Part shown: positions 35,325 to 43,949 of the stretch, piece after piece
Layout: the number at the start of each line of letters is the position of its first letter
How positions within the stretch are numbered: position 1 is the stretch's first letter
Assembly (NCBI GenBank): GCA_963738315.1
Contig: CAVTVT010000003.1
Coordinates: forward strand, 558,001 to 622,000
Direction: 5' to 3'
Length of the DNA: 64,000 nucleotides
Source: JAMQPK01 sp963738315
GTDB taxonomy: Bacteria > Acidobacteriota > Vicinamibacteria > Vicinamibacterales > JAMQPK01
The notes under the pieces: model-generated
Told to the model about the DNA's origin: nothing
Databases searched by the model: none
Seen by the model: the letters and a program-made list of their open reading frames with translations, nothing else
Translations under genes and position numbers: made by a program

Positions 35325-38300
35325 AGGCATCAGAGCAGTGCCCCTGAGATTCGCGCGATTTCACCGTATCCGATCGCACGCGGCGTTCAGGCTGACGCGC
35401 ATCGGCGTGGTGATTGCCGCCACGGCCCTCGCCGTGGCCATCGTGACGACGCTGACGGTCGATCTCGGGCCCTCCCTGCGCGGCCTCGCGGAACGGGAAG
35501 GCTCGCGCCGCCTCCAGCGGCCGATGCACATCGGGCGCCTGTCGGTGCGGCTCCTCACGGGCAAGTTTGCCCTCGACGACGTCGTCATCGACGGGCTCGC
35601 CCCGGGGGACCGGCCGTTTCTCCGCGCGAAACGAATCGACGTCTCGCTCTCATGGGTCGCGATGGTGAACCGGGAGGTGCTGCTCGACTCGATCGAGATG
35701 ACCGACTGGGACATGCTCGTCGAGCAATGGGCCAACGGCCGGCACAACTTCCCGAAGCTCTCGACCGGCCCCAAGGGGAGGAAGCGCTTCACGACGACGC
35801 TCCAGTACGTCCGCGCGCGCGACGGACGCTTCACCTTCGAAGATCACGGGACACCCTGGAGCACCGTCGCCCGCAACCTCGATGTCACAGTGCGCCACCT
35901 GAACGGGTATCGGGGCGAAGCCGCGTTCACCGGGGGGACCGTGACCATCCAGCGGTACGTGCCGATGTGGGCCGACATGGAGGCGAGCTTCCGCATCGAC
36001 GGCGGAGTCGTGCACTTCGACCGCATCGCGCTCAAGACCGATGGCGCGGAGTCGATCGTCACGGGCGATGCCGATATCGCGCACTGGCCCGAGCAGCGCT
36101 ACCAGGTCAAGTCCGTGGTCGACTTCCATCGCATGCGCGAGATCTTCTTCGCCGGCGAGCCCTACACCCTCTCCGGGCAGGGGCTGTTCGACGGCGTGTT
36201 CCATCTCTACCACGGCGGCCGGGCGCTGACCGGCCGCTTTCAGAGCGGCGTGCTCGGGCTTCAACTGGGCGCCTACGACTACCGCTTTCCCGGCGTGCGG
36301 GGCAGCCTCGGCTGGTTTCCCGATCGCTTCGACGTCGTCGACACCACGGCAGGCTTCCATGGGGGCGCGGCGCGGCTGGCGTACTCGATTGCGCCGCTCG
36401 GCCAGAACCGCCCCGCGCGCGCGAACTTCACCGCTGAATGGCAGAACGTGGACATGGCCAGCCTCAGCGACTTCCTCGAACTGAAGGGAATTCGGCTCGC
36501 AGGTCGCTGGAGCGGACGGAACCGGCTCGAGTGGCCGCTCGGACGGTTCGGCGATCACGTCGGCGAGGGCGTCTGGGACATGTCGCCGGCCTCGGACGCT
36601 CCGGCAGGGCACACGCCGGTCGGCGGTCACCTGGCGTATCGCTTCGATCGGGACTGGTTCGACATGTCCGGCGGGCGCTTCTCCACGCCCGGCACCGACG
36701 TGACGTTCGACGGCCGCACCGGCTGGGGTGAGCGCTCCCGTATTCCGTTTCACGTCGTCAGCGCCGATCTGCGGGAGAGCGATCGCGTGCTCGCCGGCGT
36801 CATGTCGGCGCTCGGCGCGCCGACCAGGCCGATCGACGTCGGGGGGCGTGCCGTGTTCACGGGCACGATGCTCGAGTCGCTTCGGGCGCCGCGCGTCGAA
36901 GGGGAGTTCGAGGCGAGCGACCTCCGCGCGTTCGACGTGAACTGGGGAGAGGGGCGCGCGGCGCTGATCGTCCAGAACTCCTATGCGGACGTGAGCGGCG
37001 GCCGCATGCGGAAGGGCGGCGGCGAGATATCGGTGGACGGCCGGTTTTCGCTGGGCTTTCCCAGGCGCGATCACGGCGAGGAGCTGAACGGCCGGATTCG
37101 GGTCGTGAACTGGCCGGCAACCGACTTCAAGCACGCCTTCGACATCGACGACTACAGGGTGGAAGGCGTGTTGTCGGGCGACTACCACTTGTATGGCCCC
37201 TATCAGGGACCGTTCGGCTTCGGCACCCTCACCATCGACAACGGCATCGCCTACGGCGAGCGCTTCGAGACCGCGTCCGGCGGACTGCGCTTCGAGGGCA
37301 ACGGCGTGAGGATCGACGGCATCCAGATGAAGAAGGGCGGCGGGACCGCCGAGGGGGCGGCGTTCGTGGGCTGGAACGGCACGTACTCCTTCAACGCGGA
37401 CGGACAGCGGATGCCGGTGGAGAGCGTTCAGGCCGTTCAGTACCCGGACCTGCCGCTCACCGGGGTCATGACGTTCACCGCCGGAGGGAGCGGCTCGTTC
37501 GAGTCGCCGCGGTATCAGTTCCGCTCGCAGATCCGGGATCTGTTCCTGAAGGACGAAGGCATCGGCGACGTCACGACGCGTCTCGAGGTCCGGGGCACGG
37601 TGATGACGATGGAGCTGGAAGCGGCGTCGCCGCGCCTGGCGGTCTCCGGGACGGGCCGCGTGGAGCTCTCCGGCGACGAGGCCGCCGACATCCGCCTGCG
37701 CTTCAGCGACACCTCCCTCGACCCCTACGCGCGCTCGCTTCAGCCCAAACTGTCGCCGTTCACGACCGCGGTGGCGAGCGGCACGATGCACATCACTGGA
37801 GGGCTGGCTGCGCCGGACGAGCTGAACGTCGACGCGTCTTTCGACCAGGTGCAGCTCAAGCTCTTCGACTACGCCCTGCGGAACGCGGCCCCGATTCGCA
37901 TGGTGATGAGCGGGGGCCTGATCAAGGCCGATGACATGCGTTTCACCGGCGAAGGGACCGAGCTGGCCGTGTCGGGCTCGCTCAATCGGCGGGCGAACGA
38001 GATCGCCGTGCTGGCGCGGGGCAGCGCGAATCTCGGCATCCTGCAGGGCTTCTATCGCAACATCCGGACCTCCGGGCAGGCGGAGCTGCTCGGCCAGGTG
38101 AGCGGTACGCTCGACGCGCCGGTCATTCTCGGCCAGGCCACGATCGCGGGCGGGCGCATCCGGTACGTCACGCTGCCGCACTCGCTCGAGCAGATGAACG
38201 GGACCATCCTTCTTGATTCGCGGAACATCCGCATCGAAGGGCTGACGGCGGTGCTGGCTGGAGGGCAGGTGAGCTTCGATGGCCGCGTCGGTCTCACCGG

Positions 38301-39327
38301 CTTCACGCCGGCCGACCTCGCGCTGACGGCCACCGGCAGAGGGATGCGCCTGCGCTATCCCGAAGGCGTGCGGTCCGACGTCGACGCCGACCTGGCGCTC
38401 ACCGGGCGCGCGACGGCCCCGCTCCTCTCGGGTACGGTCACCGTGCAGAATGCGGTCTGGACGACGACGCTCGACACCAATGGCAGCCTGTTCGACTTCA
38501 GCAGTTCGGGCACGCCGGTCGATTCGGGGCTCGCGCCCGAGACCATCCCGCTGCGGCTCGATGTCCGTGTGAATGCGCCGGGCACGCTGCGGATCGAGAA
38601 CAGCCTGGCGCACATCGCGTCCAGCGCCGACCTGACGTTTCGCGGGACCTACGACCGCCCGGTCGTGTTCGGGCGGGCCGAGGTCACCCGCGGGGAGTTC
38701 CTGTTCGAGGGGCGCCGCTACGTCGTGACCAGGGGCAATATCGACTTCACCAATCCCGTGCGAATCGAGCCCACCTTCGACATTGCCGCCGAGACGCAGG
38801 TGCGCGTCCCGAGGCAGACGTACCGCGTCACGCTGCGGGCGAGCGGGACGATGCAGCGGCTCCGTCCGGAGTTCACGTCGGATCCGCCGCTGCCGGCGAT
38901 CACGATCGCCTCGCTGCTGCTCGGCGACGTGGCGGCGTCTCCGGACGCGGACCTGCTGGCCCTCCAGCGGCCCGATCTCACCGAGCAGCAGCTGATCCAG
39001 GCCCGCGCCGCGCGGCTGCTCACGAGCCCGATATCGGGCGAGATCGGGAAGGTCGTCGAGCAGACCTTCGGCGTGGACACCTTTCAGCTCACGCCCCTGG
39101 TCGGCGATCCGTCGCAGTTGTCCTCGCGGTTCAACCCCTCGGCGCGGCTCACCATCGGCAAGCGAATCTCGAACCGGGCCTACCTGACGTTCTCGCGCAG
39201 CATCGCGACCTCGAGCGATCAGATCATCCTGCTCGAATACGATCAGAGCGATCGCACTTCCTGGGTCCTCACGCGCAACGAAGACGACAGCTACGCGCTC
39301 GACATCAGGGTGAGGAAGGAATTTTGA
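35317..39327 (+). CDS. TamB/AsmA-like translocation and assembly protein
   Basis: A very large envelope protein of about 1,330 residues. One N-terminal membrane anchor (near residues 28-50) is followed by AsmA/TamB-type repeats of beta strands, and the C-terminus has the DUF490/TamB signature (YDRPVVFGRAEVTRGEFLF, SLLLGDVAA, ending DIRVRKEF). TamB proteins bridge the periplasm as a lipid-conducting groove and work with an Omp85 protein, which is the next gene. The start is TTG 35317 or GTG 35338. The frame is intact over 4 kb, in sharp contrast to tamA. Confidence 0.9.
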   Translation: MSEGIRAVPLRFARFHRIRSHAAFRLTRIGVVIAATALAVAIVTTLTVDLGPSLRGLAEREGSRRLQRPMHIGRLSVRLLTGKFALDDVVIDGLAPGDRPFLRAKRIDVSLSWVAMVNREVLLDSIEMTDWDMLVEQWANGRHNFPKLSTGPKGRKRFTTTLQYVRARDGRFTFEDHGTPWSTVARNLDVTVRHLNGYRGEAAFTGGTVTIQRYVPMWADMEASFRIDGGVVHFDRIALKTDGAESIVTGDADIAHWPEQRYQVKSVVDFHRMREIFFAGEPYTLSGQGLFDGVFHLYHGGRALTGRFQSGVLGLQLGAYDYRFPGVRGSLGWFPDRFDVVDTTAGFHGGAARLAYSIAPLGQNRPARANFTAEWQNVDMASLSDFLELKGIRLAGRWSGRNRLEWPLGRFGDHVGEGVWDMSPASDAPAGHTPVGGHLAYRFDRDWFDMSGGRFSTPGTDVTFDGRTGWGERSRIPFHVVSADLRESDRVLAGVMSALGAPTRPIDVGGRAVFTGTMLESLRAPRVEGEFEASDLRAFDVNWGEGRAALIVQNSYADVSGGRMRKGGGEISVDGRFSLGFPRRDHGEELNGRIRVVNWPATDFKHAFDIDDYRVEGVLSGDYHLYGPYQGPFGFGTLTIDNGIAYGERFETASGGLRFEGNGVRIDGIQMKKGGGTAEGAAFVGWNGTYSFNADGQRMPVESVQAVQYPDLPLTGVMTFTAGGSGSFESPRYQFRSQIRDLFLKDEGIGDVTTRLEVRGTVMTMELEAASPRLAVSGTGRVELSGDEAADIRLRFSDTSLDPYARSLQPKLSPFTTAVASGTMHITGGLAAPDELNVDASFDQVQLKLFDYALRNAAPIRMVMSGGLIKADDMRFTGEGTELAVSGSLNRRANEIAVLARGSANLGILQGFYRNIRTSGQAELLGQVSGTLDAPVILGQATIAGGRIRYVTLPHSLEQMNGTILLDSRNIRIEGLTAVLAGGQVSFDGRVGLTGFTPADLALTATGRGMRLRYPEGVRSDVDADLALTGRATAPLLSGTVTVQNAVWTTTLDTNGSLFDFSSSGTPVDSGLAPETIPLRLDVRVNAPGTLRIENSLAHIASSADLTFRGTYDRPVVFGRAEVTRGEFLFEGRRYVVTRGNIDFTNPVRIEPTFDIAAETQVRVPRQTYRVTLRASGTMQRLRPEFTSDPPLPAITIASLLLGDVAASPDADLLALQRPDLTEQQLIQARAARLLTSPISGEIGKVVEQTFGVDTFQLTPLVGDPSQLSSRFNPSARLTIGKRISNRAYLTFSRSIATSSDQIILLEYDQSDRTSWVLTRNEDDSYALDIRVRKEF

Positions 39328-42233
39328 GGCGGCTGCTGGGCTGGGCCCTGCTGCTGGGCTCGATGGGGATCACCGACGCGCGGGCGGCCGTCACCGACTA
39401 TCTCGAACGGCCGATCCTGGCCGTTCATCTGCGCTCCAACGGCGTGGAGGTTCGCGACCCGAGCGTCGTCGACGTGATCGAGACGCGCGCGGGTCAGCCG
39501 CTGCGCATGGCGGACGTCCGCGAGACCATGGCCCACCTCTTCGGCCTCGGGCGGTACTCCGACATCGAGGTGGACGCCGGCGACAGCGGCAGCGGGGTCG
39601 TGCTCACCTACAGCGTGACGCCGGTTCAGCGCGTGCGCCGCGTCGAGTTCAGGGGCGATCCCGAGCTGCCGCGCGACGAGCTCAGGCGTGCGGTCGTCGA
39701 CCGGTATGGGGCCTCTCCGCCGCTTGCCCGCGCGCCGCAGATCGTCGGGACGCTCACGACGCTGTACCGCAATCACGGCTACCCCGCCGCCGAGATTCTG
39801 GTGCGGCCCGAGCCCGATCGCTCCCCGGACGACACGATTCTGGCGTTCGAGGTGCGGCCGGGCGTGCACGCGCGCGTGGGAACCATCGAAGTGCAGGGGA
39901 CGCCAGCCGGATCCACGGCCGCGCTCCTCGATGCGCTCGACCTCAGACGCGGAGGGGTGTATGACGGCGTGGCCCTCGACGCGCGGCTCGCCCGGTACGC
40001 CGACGACCTGCGCTCGCGCGGCTATTATCTCGCGCGCGCCACTCACCTTCCGCGGTTCGCAGACGACGGGCGCACGGTCGAACATCGCCCTGAGCGTCGA
40101 CCCCGGGCCGCACGTCGAGATCGCCTTCGAGGGAGATCCGCTGGGCCCGCGAGAGCGCGAGCAGCTCGTGCCCATCGCCCGGGAGCACTCGGTGGACGAA
40201 GACCTGCTCGAAGATGCCAAGTTCGGGATTGAAGGGCATCTCCGCTCGGGCGGCTATTGCCGTCCCCGCGCCGATTACACCCGAGCCGACTCGCCCGAGC
40301 TGCTCCGGATCGTCTTCACCGTTTCCCGGGGGCCCCGCTGCGTGATCGATCGCGTGCAGGTCACGGGCAACACGTCGATCGGCGCCGACGAGCTGCTGCC
40401 GCTGGTGCGCTCGCAGCAGGGACAGCCGTTCGACGAGAGCCTGCTCGGCGGCGACGCCGCGCGGATACAGGGCTTCTACAGGCGAAGGGGGTTCGTCGAT
40501 GTGAAGGTCGCGTCCCAGATCGAGACCGGAGAGGTGCGGGCCGGTACGGCGCCGGTGAACGCACAGCTCGTCATCACGGAGGGTGCGCGGCACGTCATCG
40601 CGTCGGTGGTATTCGAGGGCAATTCCGGAATGCCGGCCGAGGCGCTCCGCCAGGCAATCGTGTCAGCACCCGGGCAGCCCTACTTCGAGCCGCAGGTTGC
40701 CGCCGATGCCACCGCGCTGGGCGTGCTCTATCTCAACGGGGGATACCCGGAGTCGACCGTGCAGCCGGCGCCCCGGCGCAGCCCCGGCAGCGGCGATGTC
40801 GAGGTGCGGTTCCTGATCCATGAAGGCCCGCAGGTCGTGGTGGACCACGTCCTCATCATCGGGAACGAGCGGACCAGGCGCGAGACGATCGCGCGCGCAG
40901 TCCAGTTCACCAGGGGCGCGCCGCTGTCGCAGCAGGACGAGGACGAGACGCGCGCGCGATTGACCGCGCTGGGGATTTTCCGGCGGGTCGACATCTCGTA
41001 TCATGCAGCTCCCGGGCATCGAGACGCGCCGCGACGTGCTGATCACGCGTCGAAGAGGCGCCGGTGACGACGATCGGGTATGGAGGAGGCATCGAAGGGG
41101 GACAGCCGCACGGTGCTCGACCCGGCGACCGACTCGCCACCGAGGAGTTCCAGATCGCGCCCCGCGGCTTCTTCGAGGTCGGCCGGCGAAACCTGTTCGG
41201 CGGGGACCGCATCGCTCAATCTGTTCACCCGAGTCAGCTTGCGGCCGCGGGAGCCGACCGCCGAGCGCCCCGACACCGCCGGCTACGCATTCAACGAGTA
41301 CCTCGCGCGCGTCTGCGCTACGGCGAGCGCGGGATGTTCGGAACCGCCACCGACGGGACCATTGCGGTGGGGATCGAGCAGGCCAGGCGCACGAGCTTCG
41401 ACTTCAACCGGCGCAGCGCCAACGTCAACATCGGGCGGCGTCTCGGGCACTCCTTCGCGCTCGCCGGCCGGTATGCGATCGAGCGGACGCGCGTCTTCAA
41501 CACCGAGAACATCGATCCCGCCGACGTGCCGCTGATCGACCGCCTGTTCCCGCAGGTCCGGCTGTCGGCGATCTCCGGCTCGCTCATCCGCGATACCCGC
41601 GACGATGCCATCGATCCCGCCACCGGCGGCCTGATCGGGGTCGACGGCGAGGTGGCCGCGCGGTCGCATCGGATCGGAGGTGGGATTCCTGAAGACGTTT
41701 CTGCAGGGGTTCTGCGTACCGCCGGATCGGCGGCGGGCGGACGGTTGCCGCCTTCGGCGCGCGCGTCGGTCTGGCCACCGGCTTCCCGCGAACCGTCGAC
41801 CACCACCACACCCGCGGGAACCGTCGTGACGAGCGTGGTGGACGATCTGCCGGCCAGCGAACGCTTTTTCGCCGGCGGTGACACGACCGTGCGCGGCTTC
41901 GCGCTCGACCGCCTCGGGACGCCCGAAACCATCGACTCAAAAGGCTTCCCGAAGGGCGGCCATGGGCTGATCGTGCTGAACGCGGAGCTGCGGACGCCCG
42001 TCAGGGGCAGCGTCGGCGCGGTCGGCTTCGTCGACGCCGGCAACGTCTTTCTGCACGTCAACGACATCGACCTGGGCCGCCTGCGCGGATCCACCGGATT
42101 CGGACTGCGATATCGATCGCCGATCGGCCCGATCCGCGTGGATCTCGGCTTCAAGCTCCACCGCCAGGCGCTGCCGAGCGGCGTGCTCGAGCGGCCCACG
42201 GCGCTGCACATCAGCCTTGGACAGGCGTTCTAG
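39324..42233 (+). CDS. TamA/BamA-family outer-membrane protein (about eight frameshifts)
   Basis: An Omp85-type protein of about 968 residues with a signal peptide, four to five POTRA domains (such as VRRVEFRGDPELP and VIDRVQVTGNTSI), then a 16-strand barrel ending HISLGQAF with the usual C-terminal aromatic. It starts 4 bases before the tamB stop. Joining the conserved parts needs shifts near 40080, 41002, 41048, 41217, 41314, 41667, 41716 and 41798. Seven look like single extra bases and one (41314) like a missing base, which agrees with the total length of exactly 970 codons. It is either a heavily miscalled gene or a recent pseudogene. Confidence 0.8.
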
Positions 42234-42271
42234 AGATGCCGAGGGGCAGGAGTGAGGGACGCCCGGCGAGG

Positions 42272-42846
42272 ATGAAGGGAGGTGCCGCCCGGGCGGCGAT
42301 CCGATGGGTGCCGTTCCTCGTGCTCTGGCTCGCTGCGGGAGGGCTGCAGGCGGAGATCATCGACAGGGTCGTGGCGGTCGTGGGCGGGCAGATCGTCACG
42401 CAGTCGGACGTCCAGGCCGCCTCGGCACTCGGCATCGCGGATTCGCTCGAGAGACTGATCGACCGTACGTTGATGCTGGCGGAAATCCGCAGGCTGGCTC
42501 CGCCCGAGCCCTCTTCCTCTGCCGTCGACTCGCGGGTGGCGGCGATGCGTGCCCGGTTCGCGTCTCCCGAGGCCCTGGCCGCGATGTTCGCCGCCACGGG
42601 GGTGGATCAACAGGCCCTGCGGACCTACGCCGCCGACGAGCTCCGCCTCGACGCGTACCTGCAGGAGCGATTCTCGGCGGGCCCGCACCGACAGACGAGG
42701 AGGTGCGGCAATACGCCAACGAGCACCCCAGCATGGCGGCCGCGCGCGCCCGCGAGCAGATCCTCGGCGAGCGGAGGCAGACGCTCGTGTCGGCCTGGGT
42801 GGACGAGCTGCGGCGCCGGGCCGAGGTCACAGTGCTCGCACCCTGA
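42272..42846 (+). CDS. SurA-N-like periplasmic protein (one frameshift)
   Basis: About 191 residues. The signal peptide ends near AAGGLQA. The mature part begins EIIDRVVAVVGGQIVTQSDV, the typical start of SurA/PpiD-type chaperones, and it consists of this helical chaperone domain only; no parvulin isomerase domain follows. The frame breaks near 42682 in a GGGCCC run (one base missing) and continues as PTDEEVRQYANEHP to the stop at 42846. The start could also be ATG 42236. Its place after tamA supports a role in outer-membrane protein traffic. Confidence 0.78.
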
Positions 42847-42871
42847 CGGCCCGCCTGCGTCCGCGGGAGCC

Positions 42872-43609
42872 CTAGCGGGCCATGACGAAATACTGAAAAA
42901 TCTCCGCCGCGTTGAAGCCGGAATGGCTGACGACGGGCGCCACGATGCTGCGGCGCGAGATGTAGACGAACCCCCAGAACAGCCCCAGGATCGTCGTCGT
43001 GATCACCGCGTCCCACCCCTGCAGGCTGTGGCCGAGGCCGAACACGAGGCTGTACACCAGCAGACCTACCATCGCGCCGCCGAGGTGCTGCTCGAAGCGA
43101 TGAATGATGAACGCACGCTGGATCTCCTCGCGGAGGCCGCCGGCGATGGTGGCGACGATCGCGAAGACCACGGCCTGCCCGCGCGTCGCGATGAGCTGCT
43201 GCAGCGGGTTCTCGGGTACGTTGTGCAGTGAGGGCAGCAGCCGGTTCGCCGTCGAGAGCACGATCAGCGCCAGCATGAACACGATGCCCGTCATGGGGAT
43301 GCCCAGCCAGATCTCGCCCGACGCGGCACGGTCGCCCAGGAACACCTGACGGGGGCGCTCGCCGCTCCGTCGGAGAAACCAGACGATCATGCCGATCATC
43401 AGGGTCGCATCGAGCAGCAGGAGCGTCGTGACGTAGCCGAACGAGAGCCGCCCTCCCTCCAGCGGACTGAAGCCGGCGAGGGCGATCAGATTCGTGATGG
43501 CGAACTGGGACGGAACGCCCGAGCAGAGAACGATTTCCAGGACGGCCTGGAAGCGGGCGGCGCGGATGGCGGAGCGGGGAGGAGGCGTCGAAAACGACGG
43601 GGATTCCAA
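42872..43609 (-). CDS. CPBP-family intramembrane metalloprotease
   Basis: A 245-residue membrane protein with about seven hydrophobic segments. The three Abi/CPBP motifs are present: EEIQR (EExxxR), FGLGH (FxxxH) and SHSGFN (HxxxN). Prokaryotic members process lipids or peptides, or give bacteriocin immunity; the role here is unknown. It stands alone on the minus strand, converging on the SurA-like gene and divergent from nrdJ, so its upstream region overlaps that of nrdJ. Confidence 0.9.
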   Translation of the reverse strand: MESPSFSTPPPRSAIRAARFQAVLEIVLCSGVPSQFAITNLIALAGFSPLEGGRLSFGYVTTLLLLDATLMIGMIVWFLRRSGERPRQVFLGDRAASGEIWLGIPMTGIVFMLALIVLSTANRLLPSLHNVPENPLQQLIATRGQAVVFAIVATIAGGLREEIQRAFIIHRFEQHLGGAMVGLLVYSLVFGLGHSLQGWDAVITTTILGLFWGFVYISRRSIVAPVVSHSGFNAAEIFQYFVMAR

Positions 43610-43651
43610 GCCTCGGCACTCTATCCGCGAAGCTGGAAAAGCTCAAGCTGG

Positions 43652-43699
43652 TCGCGATATCTTGCGTTCGCCCTAAAAAGAAGCCACAATATGTGGTGT
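43652..43699 (+). promoter_or_regulatory. Tandem NrdR boxes upstream of nrdJ
   Basis: CCACAATATGTGGTGT at 43684-43699 matches the NrdR consensus (acaCwAtATaTwGtGt) at most positions. A weaker partner, TCGCGATATCTTGCGT, lies at 43652-43667. The centres are 32 bases apart, about three helical turns, as in known NrdR sites. TTGCGT (43663) and CACAAT (43685), 16 bases apart, could be the -35 and -10, so NrdR binding would cover the promoter. NrdR represses ribonucleotide reductase genes according to nucleotide state. Confidence 0.7.
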
Positions 43700-43949
43700 T
43701 TTCGGATTGACAAAGCCCCAGGTGGGGCGCATATTGATCCGCCTGGGCGCCGCCGAGGAGGCTGACGCATCGCCTCTGCCATCACGTCAGACTGACACCC
43801 AATCACGCTGGGCTCTGGCCGCGCCGTTCTGTCCTGCCGCATGGCTGCGGGCGCCGCCGCAGGCATGGGAGGGCGACACATCGACAGGTTTTGTCTTGCA
43901 CGAATTCTGGCGTGCCGGTGGTGGGGCGCCACGAATGCGGGAGGTGATC
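43700..43949 (+). other. Long nrdJ leader without a recognised gene
   Basis: About 250 bases between the presumed promoter and the nrdJ ATG. It contains GCCCCAGGTGGGGC (a short hairpin), a stem CTGACG/CGTCAG (43762-43767 with 43785-43790) and an overlapping GTCAGACTGAC palindrome (43786-43796). The nrdJ frame stays open here but looks unlike a family N-terminus. A cobalamin riboswitch would be expected for a B12-dependent enzyme, but I do not see its conserved core. Confidence 0.4.

Noticed and set aside
35650..38613. A 987-residue open frame opposite tamB
   Set aside because: Same antisense effect of high G+C; composition is unlike a protein and tamB is well supported.
41077..41150. An extra pair of compensating shifts in tamA around 41095 and 41135
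   Set aside because: The alternative frame (GDSRTVLDPATD) looks slightly more natural, but the unshifted frame also reads through, so it was not counted.
43700..43949. Cobalamin riboswitch before nrdJ
   Set aside because: Expected by function, but the B12-box core was not found by eye.
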